This document shows positions 1 to 8,376 of a stretch of 64,000 bases of DNA, one piece after another (within the stretch, counting starts at the first letter, position 1; each line of letters begins with the position of its first letter). The DNA comes from Aquamicrobium defluvii (GTDB lineage: Bacteria; Pseudomonadota; Alphaproteobacteria; Rhizobiales; Rhizobiaceae), in the NCBI RefSeq assembly GCF_004363725.1, contig NZ_SNZF01000021.1:1-64000 (forward strand). The letters are read 5' to 3'. Made by a program: the position numbers and the translations under genes. Below the pieces are notes generated by a model, which worked only from the letters and a program-made list of their open reading frames with translations, made no database searches and was not told the DNA's origin.

Positions 1-129
1 TCAGGCCACAAGATGTTAAACGCTGTAGCCCACCCATCGCAGCTCCTGGCCGGGAGCCGCGATGGGGCTAATCTAGCAGGACTGAGACACATAAGATGTC
101 TGATCCTGGGCTTTGACGGTGTAAATTTG

Positions 130-432
130 TCACCATGCACGCCCGAGCGGACCAGGAATGCTCTCCGTGTTCAGGTCGGCGGCAGTGGCCTCGGGACTCT
201 TGCCCGATGCAAACTCCCGAAAGATGCGGCGAACGACTTCGGCTTCCTCGGGAATGACCTCCCGATCGCCCCGGATAGGCTCGCCGTTTGCATCCAGCTT
301 TTTGAGAACCTTGCAGCCATAGCAGAGCCCACCGCCTGCCGTGCCCCTCTCCACCCTGCCTCGCATCCACCGCTCTGGCGGAAGACGGCGGCGGCCTCCG
401 CGCCTGTGACGAGGACCCTGAAGCATCCGCAT
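130..432 (-). pseudogene. Serine recombinase (resolvase/invertase) fragment
   Basis: A roughly 75-residue stretch reads like the recombinase domain of large serine recombinases: it has GGGLCYG, then DANGEPIRGDRE, then VVRRIFREFASGKSP and LNTESIPGPLGRAW. In intact family members this lies just after the catalytic resolvase domain and before the zinc-ribbon/coiled-coil region. Here neither flank can be read: a TGA follows GRAW at once, and no resolvase domain is visible upstream in any frame. It is therefore a decayed remnant of a mobile element or prophage integrase and is unlikely to be functional. I see no gene in bases 1-129 or in 433-597. Confidence 0.6.
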
Positions 433-597
433 GGTCCGTCACGAGACGCCGGCCGTGGTAAAGCGCGAGGCGGTTGCGAAACTTCATACAAGACGACTGT
501 TCGCAGAACGGGCCTAAGCGCGCCTGCGGGAACAGTCCCTGTCGCGAAGGCCGATACCTTGCCGGGCATCGGCCGCCTCGGCCGGAACGTCGCCGCA

Positions 598-1829
598 TCA
601 GGCGATCGTCATGCGGTGCGACACGTTCTTGATGACGGTGTAGTGAGCCAATCCTTCGCGGCCGTAGCCGCTTTCCTTGACGCCGCCGAACGGTTCCTCG
701 CGCATGGCGCGGGCATCGTCCGGCAGATCGACCATCACCGTGACCGGGAAGAAATAGCCGCGATTGCCGAGCCGTTCACCGCCGGCCAGCACGCGGGCGC
801 CCCTGGCGCGGGCGTCGGCCACCAGCGTCTCCATCGCCTCGATGCGGCGATGGTTGGCCAGCGGCCCCATCTGGGTTGCTGCATCCAGCCCGTTGCCGAC
901 CGCGATGGCCCCGGCCTTTCCGGCGAACGCCCTGGTGAAGGCTTCATAGACACGCTCCTGCACGAAGAAGCGTGTCGGCGAGGTGCAGACCTGCCCGGCA
1001 TTACGCGCCTTGCGCACCGCCGAGGTGATGGCTGCGGCAACGGGATCGACGTCGTCGCAGACGATGACCGGCGCATGCCCGCCGAGTTCCATCAGCACCG
1101 GCTTCATGTGCCGCGCCGCAAGCCCGGTCAAATGCTTGCCGACCGCTGTCGAACCGGTGAATGCCACCATCCGGACCTGGCTGTGCGGAATGAGATAGCC
1201 CGAAATATCCGCCGGCACGCCGAAGACCAGATTGAGACGCCGGCCGGTAGGCCCGCATCATGGAAGGCGCGCGCGATGTGGAAGGCGCTGGCCGGCGTTT
1301 CCTCCGCCGCCTTCATGATGATCGAGCATCCCGCCGCGAGCGCGCCGGCGATCCTGCGCGACGGCTGGCTCATCGGGAAATTCCAGGGCGAGAAGGCTGC
1401 GACCGTGCCGATCGGCTCATGATGCACGACGTATTTGAATCCCGGCTCGCTCGGAATGACGCGGCCATAGGTACGCTGGCCCTCGGCCGCATCCCATTCG
1501 AAAAACTCGCAGCCTCTGATAACTTCAAGACGCGCCTGCGCCAGCGGCTTGCCGTGCTCCACGTGATGTCATGGGCGATCTCGTCGATGCGTTCGCGCAT
1601 GAGCCGGGCGGCCTTGAGGATCACCTCGGCGCTTCGCCGGCGAAACCCGGCGCCACACGCTGAAACCCTTTGCGGCGGCGTCGAGCGCCTCGTCGAGATC
1701 GGCGCGCGTAGCGACCGGCACCGCGCCGATAACGGTTTCATCGGCGGGGTTGAGCACCGGCAGCGTGTCGGGAGTCTTGCGCCAGGCGCCGCCAATATAC
1801 AGCATGAGGTCGGGATAGTGCTTGGTCAT
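598..1829 (-). pseudogene. NAD(P)-dependent aldehyde dehydrogenase (succinate-semialdehyde type), broken
   Basis: The family oxidises aldehydes such as succinate semialdehyde to acids. The protein can be followed across three frames. The N-terminus starts at MTKHYPDLMLYIGGAW; the middle runs from MEHGKPLAQARLEV through FSPWNFPMSQ; the C-terminal half holds FTGSTAVGKHL, the LELGG-like MELGGHAP and the catalytic-cysteine motif GQVCTSP. Frame changes fall near 1640, 1563 and 1236; the last looks like a one-base deletion. In addition, about 60 residues are missing where AMREEPF runs straight into GGVKESGYGREG. In intact enzymes these two similar motifs (EEPFG and TPFGGVKESG) are separated by the substrate-domain end. 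Taken together the gene is dead. Confidence 0.85.
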
Positions 1830-1904
1830 GATAGTCTCCATCATCTCCCGGCAGCTAATGCGCCAGAGGGGCGACCTGGCTTTCGACAAGCCGCAAAAGG
1901 TTGA

Positions 1905-3036
1905 GGGCGACCATGCGCTGCTGACGCTCGCGGCGATGCAGGTGGGCACTCCGGTGGCGCCGCTCTCGCCGACCTATTCGCGCCTTCCGGAGGCCCGGCA
2001 CCAGCTGAGCGCCTGTCTGGACGTGTTGATGCCCGGGCCGGTCATGGTCGAGTGCGCCGCGGAGTTCGGCGATGCCCTGACCCTGGTGCCCGCCGGGGTC
2101 GAGGTGGTGGCGGTCCGCGGCCAGGCGACGGGGCGTGATGCCACGCCGTTCGAGACCCTGCTGGAGGACCCCGAGCCGGCGCGGGTCGATGCGGCCTTTG
2201 CCGCTGTCGATCCCGACGCACCGGCCAAGATATTGTTCACTTCCGGCTCGACCGGCGGGCCGAAAGCCGCGATCGTCACTCACCGAATGATGTGCTCGGA
2301 TGCGGTGGCGCAGCGGCAGTTGCTGGCCTTTCTGGCCGAACGCCCGCCCGTGGTGGTGGACTGGCAGCCCTGGCATCATTGTGGGGGGGGGGCGAATTCC
2401 AACTACCATGCTGCGCTGCTGAATGGCGGCAGCTATTATATCAACAGCGGAAAGCCTACCACGGAAGAGGCCTTCGCGCCGACGCTGCACGCGCTGAAAT
2501 CGGTCTCGCCGACGATCCATTTCAACGTGCCGCAGGGCTATGCGATGCTGGCTTTCCATCTGGAGCGCGATCCGGCCTTGCGTGCGGCGTTCTTTGCCGA
2601 CCTCGACTGTCTGGCCTATTCCGCCGCCGCGATGCCGGGGCCGGTGTGGGATGCGCTGGCGGGTTGGGGGCAGCAGGTGCGCGGGGTCCGGCTGCCAATG
2701 ATTTCCTGCTACGGCATGACGGAACTGGCCCCGATGCACACCGCGCTGCACTGGTACAAACAGCGCCCCGGCCTGATCGGCCTGCCGATCCCGGGGTCCG
2801 AGGTGCTGCTGCTGCCGGTTGTCGGCGGCTACGAGCTGCGCGCCCGCGGCCCGAATGTCTCGCCGGGCTATTTCCGCAACCCCGCACTGACCGCCGAGGC
2901 CTTCGATGCCGAGGGCTGGTTTGTCACCGGGGATCGGGTCAGTTTCGTCGATCCCGACGATCCGGCCCGCAAAAATCTGGTCGCCGCACTCTATGATGAC
3001 ACCAACCCCCAACTGCTGATACCCGAACACTTTTAG
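1905..3036 (+). pseudogene. Acyl-CoA synthetase, feruloyl-CoA synthase-like, truncated at both ends
   Basis: An open frame covers most of an AMP-forming acyl-CoA ligase. The phosphate-binding loop LFTSGSTGGPK, the CYGMTE adenylate motif and the late GYFRNP...GWFVTGD motif are intact. The segments ALLNGGSYYIN and PTIHFNVPQGY resemble feruloyl-CoA synthases, which activate hydroxycinnamates. Homology begins abruptly at about HALLTLAAMQ, so roughly the first 100 residues are missing. It stops after FVDPDDPAR, before the C-terminal hinge and lysine domain; the last 20 or so residues look unrelated. A run of ten G at 2383-2392 replaces part of the usual W-NHTFG region and gives CGGGA. The gene next to it is also broken, so this is a relic of an aromatic or aldehyde catabolic locus. 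Confidence 0.7.
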
Positions 3037-3643
3037 AGCGGCTGAGCAAGTCAGGCGTGTTCGAGGTCTGCTTCGATCACCTCGCCGGGCTGTCGTCGTC
3101 GGCGCATCCGGTGCAGATGTTCGACAGCACCATCGTGTGTGCCCATGTCTGGGCAGCCGGCGCCAAAGGGGGCAGAAGGGGCAGGCGCCCGGTCGGTCGC
3201 GCGGTGGCTTCTCAACCAAAATCCACCTGAAGACGGACTTTGACGGTCATCCGATCGTCTTCGACCTGACCGGAGGCGAAAAGGGGGACGCACCGCCCTT
3301 CCCGATCCTGCTCAATCTTGGCCTCGGCGCCGATCCGAGGGCGGCCGCCGCCGTCAAGGGCTACGCCAGCAAGGCCAACCGGCAGGCGGCGCGGTCACGC
3401 ACCATCATCCCGGTCATTCCACAGAAGGCCTACAAGAAGGACAGCGCCCGCTTCCTTGTGAAGGCCGGCTACAAGGGTCGCGCCCGCATCGAACAGACCG
3501 CCGGCAAGCTCAAGCGCTTCAAGCGGGTCGCGCTACGCTGCGAGAAAACGAAACGAAATTTCGCGTCCATCGTTTGCTCTCGCAGCAGGATCCATATTGG
3601 TCAAATCCGTCCACACAACCTAACAATCTGGCTCGACAGTTAA
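3037..3643 (+). pseudogene. IS5-family transposase remnant
   Basis: The C-terminal half of a DDE transposase of the IS5 group is recognisable. It starts in one frame (RLSKSGVFEVCFDHLAG, then MFDSTIV, the first catalytic Asp) and continues in another frame from about 3160 with GRSRGGFSTKIHLKTDFDGHP. It ends with the typical KLKRFKRVALRCEKTKRNFASIV. Besides the frameshift, the second catalytic Asp of the usual DKGY motif is Val (VKGYASKANR, codon at 3353-3355). The N-terminal half is absent. It abuts the truncated acyl-CoA ligase, so the insertion probably caused that truncation. No terminal inverted repeats could be identified, and 3644-3785 shows no gene. Confidence 0.75.
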
Positions 3644-3785
3644 ATCGTCAATGCAGCCTGGGATTGGAGCTCCGCTGCTGTGCAAGATTGCGCAATTTTC
3701 TTGGCGCAAGCCTACGCCGGGGAACGCCGGCCGGGAGTGGCGCCCGCTTTGTCGTCACATCCCCTATCCCGTAGCGCGAGCCAGC

Positions 3786-4820
3786 TCAGGCCGGAAGCTC
3801 GCCATGCTCCGCCAATACGTGGCATGCGACAAGTCGCCCTTGCACCATTGACGGCACCGGCGGCACCATGCGGCATTTGTCCTGCACGAAAGGGCAGCGG
3901 GGGTGGAATGAACAGCCCGACGGAGGACTGATCGGGTTCGGCACGTCGCCTGCGATCGCAACCCGCTTCACCGCTGCGCCTCCCACATCGGGCACCGCCG
4001 AAAGCAGCATACGGGTGTAGGGATGCAGAGGTTGCCCGAACAGCAATTGCGAGTCGCCGGTTTCCACCAGCCGGCCGAGATACATGACACCCAGCCTGGT
4101 TGACATGTGGGCCACCACCGCCAGGTTGTGGCTGATCAGCAGATAGGTGAGACCCAGCTCCTCTTGCAGGTCACGCAGCAAATTGAGGATCTGCGCCTGC
4201 ACCGAAACGTCCAGGGCCGAGGTCGGCTCGTCGCACACTATGAGGTCCGGGCTGCTGGCCAGCGCCCTTGCGATCGATATCCGTTGCCGTTGGCCTCCCG
4301 AGAACTCGTGCGGATATTTACGGCCGTCGCCGGGAGCGAGGCCGACCTGGACGAGCAATTCATCGACCCGCTTCTGCACCGCCTGACGATCGGGCAGGAG
4401 ACCATGGGTGCGGATCGGCTCGGCGATGATCTGCGACACCCGCCAGCGCGGATTCAGACTCGCATAGGGATCCTGGAAGATCATCTGCATCCGGCGTCGT
4501 ACAGGCAGCATGACCTTGCGGCCGCGCATCTGGGCGATGTCGACACCGTCGAAAAGAACCTGCCCCGAGGTCGGCTTGTAGATGCCCACGATACATCGCG
4601 CGACCGTCGATTTGCCGCAGCCCGATTCGCCAACAAGACTGAATGTCGTCCCCCGAGCGATCTCTATATCGAGACCGTCTATGGCTTTCAGATACTGTTG
4701 GTGGCCCAGCAGTCGCCCGGCAACGGATCTGGTGAGATCGAACTGCTTTCGCAGGTCCTTCACCACCAGTTGAGGAGTGGAGGCGGCCCGGTCCGGCCGC
4801 TGGGTTTGGGCCACCATCAT
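3786..4820 (-). CDS. Oligopeptide/dipeptide ABC transporter ATP-binding protein (OppF/DppF type)
   Basis: This is one of the two cytoplasmic ATPases that energise peptide import. With the chosen start it has 344 residues. It has the Walker A GESGCGKST (about 64-72), the signature SGGQRQR (174-180), the Walker B DEPTSALD (197-204), and a C-terminal oligopeptide-transporter segment with a CSFHPRCPF...C cysteine pattern. That C-terminal region binds an iron-sulfur cluster in some homologues. The start at 4820 gives an ATGA overlap with the stop of the upstream OppD-type gene and signals translational coupling; a start 36 bases further upstream is possible but less likely. It is the last gene of the minus-strand peptide operon. 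The exact substrate cannot be read from this subunit. Confidence 0.93.
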   Translation of the reverse strand: MMVAQTQRPDRAASTPQLVVKDLRKQFDLTRSVAGRLLGHQQYLKAIDGLDIEIARGTTFSLVGESGCGKSTVARCIVGIYKPTSGQVLFDGVDIAQMRGRKVMLPVRRRMQMIFQDPYASLNPRWRVSQIIAEPIRTHGLLPDRQAVQKRVDELLVQVGLAPGDGRKYPHEFSGGQRQRISIARALASSPDLIVCDEPTSALDVSVQAQILNLLRDLQEELGLTYLLISHNLAVVAHMSTRLGVMYLGRLVETGDSQLLFGQPLHPYTRMLLSAVPDVGGAAVKRVAIAGDVPNPISPPSGCSFHPRCPFVQDKCRMVPPVPSMVQGRLVACHVLAEHGELPA

Positions 4821-5836
4821 GTTTCTGCCTGCGGCAAGGCCGGATAGAGATGACATGCCGCATGGCCTGCTCGCGCCGGGCGCAGTTGCGGGCGTTCAAC
4901 CCGGCATATGTCCATCACGCGTGGACAGCGCGGATTGAAGGCGCATCCGGACGGTACGGCGTCGAGCCGCGGCATGTTGCCGTCGATCTGCACAAGGCGG
5001 CGCGCCCTGTCGCCCAGCTTCGGAATGGCGCTCATGAGACCCGCCGTATAGGGATGGGACGGGGAGTCGATGACCTGCCGAACCGGGCCGATCTCGACGA
5101 TGCGGCCGGCATACATCACGGCGATACGGTCGGCGACTTCTGCGATAACCCCCATATCGTGCGTGATCAGCATGATGGCCAGGCCGCGCTTGCGCACGAG
5201 GTCCTGCAACAGGGCCAGCACCTGTGCCTGAATGGAGACGTCCAGTGCAGTGGTGGGCTCGTCGGCGATCACCAGCCTGGGGTCGGCGCACAGCGCCAGC
5301 GCAATCACCACCCGCTGGCGCATGCCGCCGGAAAATTGATGCGGATAGCTGTCTATGCGCCGCTCAGGCGCCGGTATGCCCACATCGCGCAGCAGTTCGA
5401 TGCCGCGCTGGCGGGCAGCCGCGGCGCTCATGTCGAGATGGGATGTGATGGTCTGGACCAGTTGCTTGCCGACGGTCAGCAGCGGGTTCAGGCTGGTCTG
5501 CGGATCCTGGAAAATGAGCCCGATCTCGCGGCCGCGTATGCGCCGCATCCGGGTCCGGTCCAGATTGTCGATACGCTGTTCGCCGAGTCTGATCTCGCCA
5601 GCCGTCACGCGGCCGGAATCGGGAAGCAGGCCCACGATGGAAGCGCCCGTCAGCGACTTTCCTGCACCGGATTCCCCTACGATGCCGAGCACCTCGCCAG
5701 GACGGATGGCGAAGGAAACGTTGTCAAGGGCGGTCAAAGTGCCATGCCTGCTGAAAAACTGGACTGTCATGTCCCGTACATCGAGCAAGGGCGCTGCCTC
5801 GGACGCAGTTTTGTGGGCTGCCGCCTCTTGCATCAT
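4817..5836 (-). CDS. Oligopeptide/dipeptide ABC transporter ATP-binding protein (OppD/DppD type)
   Basis: The second ATPase of the peptide importer has 339 residues from the preferred start. Walker A GESGAGKS is at about 54-61, the signature SGGMRQR at 169-175 and DEPTTALD at 192-199. The C-terminus again carries the CAFNPRCPR...C pattern of the OppD/DppD family. The start at 5836 overlaps the TGA of the OppC-type permease as ATGA; the 35 codons upstream of it in the same frame do not resemble the family. The gene order permease B, permease C, ATPase D, ATPase F is the standard opp/dpp order. Confidence 0.93.
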   Translation of the reverse strand: MMQEAAAHKTASEAAPLLDVRDMTVQFFSRHGTLTALDNVSFAIRPGEVLGIVGESGAGKSLTGASIVGLLPDSGRVTAGEIRLGEQRIDNLDRTRMRRIRGREIGLIFQDPQTSLNPLLTVGKQLVQTITSHLDMSAAAARQRGIELLRDVGIPAPERRIDSYPHQFSGGMRQRVVIALALCADPRLVIADEPTTALDVSIQAQVLALLQDLVRKRGLAIMLITHDMGVIAEVADRIAVMYAGRIVEIGPVRQVIDSPSHPYTAGLMSAIPKLGDRARRLVQIDGNMPRLDAVPSGCAFNPRCPRVMDICRVERPQLRPARAGHAACHLYPALPQAET

Positions 5837-6747
5837 CAGTTCAGCCTCGGATTGAGGACGTCGCGCAGCCAATCGCCGAGCAGGTTCACGGAGATGACGA
5901 GAGCCACGAGGGTCACACTTGGGAATGTTGCGATCCACCACTCGCCGCTGAACAGGAAATCGTTGCCGATCCTGATCAGCGTGCCGAGCGACGGCTGGGT
6001 TGGCGGGACCCCGACGCCGAGGAAGGACAGCGTGGCTTCCGTGACGATCGCAAGAGCCAGGCCGATCGTGGCGATGACCAGAACCGGGCTGGCGACGTTC
6101 GGCAATATGTGCCGCAGCATGATCAGCAGCGGATGCACGCCGGTTACCTGTGCGGCCTGCACATATTCCTTGCTCCTCTCGACCAGCGTCATGCCGCGTA
6201 CGGTGCGTGCGTACTGGACCCAGTTGGAGAAGCCGATTGCCGCGATCAGCACGAACACCGCAATGTCGCTGTGAATGTCACGGGGCAGGGCCGTGCGCAC
6301 AATACCGTCGATCAGCAGAGCTATCAGGATCGCAGGGAATGTCAGCTGGATCTCGGCAAACCGCATGATGACGGAATCGAGCATGCCGCCAAAATAGCCG
6401 CTGATCATGCCGAGCGGAATTCCGATCGCCATGGAAAGCGCAACCGAGGCGAATCCCACCATCAGCGAGACCCGCGTCCCGTACATGATGGCGGAAAGCA
6501 CGTCACGCCCCTGATCGTCTGTGCCAAGGGGATAGATCCACTGGCCGCCGGCTTCCCACGCCGGCGGCGTCAATGCATCGAACAGTTCCAGCGAAGCCAG
6601 ATCAAATGGGTTGTGCGGGGCAAGCGCGTCCGCGCCGACGGCGGCGACCACGACAACGGCCACAACAATCGCGGCGGCAACCACTACCCTCGAGTGAAGG
6701 AAGCTGTATCCGAGGTCGGAATTTGCGAAGCGTCTCAATATCGACAT
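5836..6747 (-). CDS. Peptide ABC transporter permease (OppC/DppC type)
   Basis: This is a 303-residue inner-membrane permease. A cytoplasmic N-terminus precedes the first hydrophobic segment (VVVAAAIVVAVVVVAAVGADALA), which is followed by the conserved LGTDDQGRDVLS motif found just before the transmembrane domain of OppC/DppC proteins. The ABC-coupling EAA loop reads EYVQAAQVTGVHPLLIMLRHILPN. The ending LGDWLRDVLNPRLN is typical. It pairs with the OppB-type permease encoded immediately upstream, one base away, and its stop overlaps the OppD-type start. Confidence 0.93.
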   Translation of the reverse strand: MSILRRFANSDLGYSFLHSRVVVAAAIVVAVVVVAAVGADALAPHNPFDLASLELFDALTPPAWEAGGQWIYPLGTDDQGRDVLSAIMYGTRVSLMVGFASVALSMAIGIPLGMISGYFGGMLDSVIMRFAEIQLTFPAILIALLIDGIVRTALPRDIHSDIAVFVLIAAIGFSNWVQYARTVRGMTLVERSKEYVQAAQVTGVHPLLIMLRHILPNVASPVLVIATIGLALAIVTEATLSFLGVGVPPTQPSLGTLIRIGNDFLFSGEWWIATFPSVTLVALVISVNLLGDWLRDVLNPRLN

Positions 6748-6748
6748 G

Positions 6749-7723
6749 TCAGAGACCCCCCATGCTGCGCAACCGGGGATCGATCACATAATATAGCATG
6801 TCCACAAGCAGGTTGATGACCACGAAGATCAGCGCGATCAGGATCAGATAGGCAGCCATCACCGGCACGTCGGCGAAGGTGACGGACTGAATGAACAAAA
6901 GACCCATGCCAGGCCACTGGAACACGGTTTCGGTAACGATCGCGAAAGCGATGACCGAACCGAGTTGCAGGCCAACGATGGTGATGACAGGCACCAGCGT
7001 GTTGGGCAGGGCGTAGCCGAATTGAACCAGCCTTTCCCTCAGGCCCCGGGCACGGGCGAACTTGATGAAATCGGCCTGCAAAACCTCCAGCATCTCCGAG
7101 CGCACCAGACGCACGATGAGGGTCATCTGGAAGATGGCCAGCGTGATCGTGGGCAGGATGAGCGCCTTGATGCCGGACCATGTCCGAAGGCCGGTTCCCC
7201 ACCATCCCAGCTGCACCACCTGCCCGCGACCGAAAGAAGGAAGCCAGCCCAGCTTCACGGAAAAAATCATGATCAGCAGGATGCCGGCAAGGAAGGTCGG
7301 CAGCGAGATTCCGATGAGCGACCCCGTCATCAGCGCCTTTGAAACCAGGCTGTCGCGGTTGATCGCCGTCTGGATGCCAATCGGAATACCAAGCCCGACT
7401 GCCAGCACCATCGCGAAGAAGCTGAGTTCCAGTGTGGCCGGGAGGCTCTCTGCGATCAGGTCGATCACCGGCCGCGACTGTCGGTACGACACACCGAACT
7501 CGCCCTGGACCGCCCGTCCGATGAAGCGGGTGAACTGAACGATGACGGAATCGTTGAGGCCCAGCCGCTCGCGCATATCGAGCCGCTCGGCTTCCGTCGC
7601 TTCCTGTCCGAGCATGTTGTTGACCGGATCGCCTATGAAACTGAAAAGAGAAAAGGCGATAAAGGCAACCGCAAACAGGACGATCAGCGATTCAACCATA
7701 CGCCTCAGCAACATGCCCAACAT
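6749..7723 (-). CDS. Peptide ABC transporter permease (OppB/DppB type)
   Basis: This is a 324-residue inner-membrane permease. It begins MLGMLLRRMVESLIVLFAVAFIAF, has the family DPVNNMLG and RERLGLNDSVIVQF segments, and carries the EAA-loop region DFIKFARARGLRERLVQFGYALPN. It ends YYVIDPRLR, as DppB/OppB proteins do. The ATG at 7723 was chosen because GGACC lies just upstream and homology starts there; the frame stays open for another 68 codons upstream, through the thiol dioxygenase gene, but that part is not permease-like. The gene follows the dioxygenase by 23 bases, so they are probably co-transcribed. Confidence 0.93.
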   Translation of the reverse strand: MLGMLLRRMVESLIVLFAVAFIAFSLFSFIGDPVNNMLGQEATEAERLDMRERLGLNDSVIVQFTRFIGRAVQGEFGVSYRQSRPVIDLIAESLPATLELSFFAMVLAVGLGIPIGIQTAINRDSLVSKALMTGSLIGISLPTFLAGILLIMIFSVKLGWLPSFGRGQVVQLGWWGTGLRTWSGIKALILPTITLAIFQMTLIVRLVRSEMLEVLQADFIKFARARGLRERLVQFGYALPNTLVPVITIVGLQLGSVIAFAIVTETVFQWPGMGLLFIQSVTFADVPVMAAYLILIALIFVVINLLVDMLYYVIDPRLRSMGGL

Positions 7724-7746
7724 GGTCGGCGGTCCTTTGCTGCTCG

Positions 7747-8376
7747 TCAGGGACGCGCGGCCACATCCGCAGTGGAAAGATAGACCGGCAGTCCGAGCAC
7801 GTCGTTCGAATAGCCGCCGACGAAGCTGCGATAGCGGCCTTCCGTCCCATCCCATTGATGCCGCTCGATCCGGCCGATATCGGAGCCGTAGAGATGCAGA
7901 CTGACCGATCTGTCGCCTTCGGCACATTCGACCTGATGGAAGGCGTTGATCTCGGGAGCGGCAAGCGTCACGATCCCCGGCGGGCGTAACCTGCTGCCCT
8001 TTTCCACGGGTGCCGACGACAGATCGGCAGGCGCGTCGTAATAGCGCTCCAGTTCCGTCCCCTCAAGGCAGGTGAAGACACCCCAGCTCAGATGATTGTG
8101 CGTCACCGCCGCCTGCCCGGCCATGAAAATGTCGAGCACGATGGAGAGATCGGAGGCGGGAGAAAGATAGAGCAGGTATGAAGCATAGTCCGCATCCGGC
8201 TGCAACTGCATGTAGCGCAGGTCGGGCATTCGCCAGCTTGCCGCGAAATCGCCCGTCAGCCGGGCGATTTCGCCCTGAACGTCGCCATCGGCATCGACAG
8301 CTGCCTGGCAAGCCGCCGCGAAATCGCGGAATGCCTGGTCGCCGCAAGACAGGGCGGGGGAAAGTGTGTGGCTCAT
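7747..8376 (-). CDS. Thiol dioxygenase, cysteine dioxygenase-like cupin
   Basis: A 209-residue protein of the cysteine dioxygenase / 3-mercaptopropionate dioxygenase superfamily. These are non-haem iron enzymes that convert a thiol to a sulfinate with O2. The iron-binding HxH is in THNHLSWG (His93 and His95) and the third His is in AFHQVE (His147), giving the 3-His facial triad of the family. The region LYLSPASDLSIVLDIFMAGQ matches the strand before the HxH. The start is the ATG in an ATGA overlap with the upstream dipeptidase. Lying between a dipeptidase and peptide permeases, it may act on a thiol or other product released from imported peptides, but its substrate cannot be told from sequence. 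Confidence 0.75.
   Translation of the reverse strand: MSHTLSPALSCGDQAFRDFAAACQAAVDADGDVQGEIARLTGDFAASWRMPDLRYMQLQPDADYASYLLYLSPASDLSIVLDIFMAGQAAVTHNHLSWGVFTCLEGTELERYYDAPADLSSAPVEKGSRLRPPGIVTLAAPEINAFHQVECAEGDRSVSLHLYGSDIGRIERHQWDGTEGRYRSFVGGYSNDVLGLPVYLSTADVAARP

Noticed and set aside
1855..3219. Minus-strand frame of 454 codons opposite the acyl-CoA ligase relic
   Set aside because: The plus strand carries recognisable ligase motifs; the minus frame is His/Arg-rich shadow sequence.
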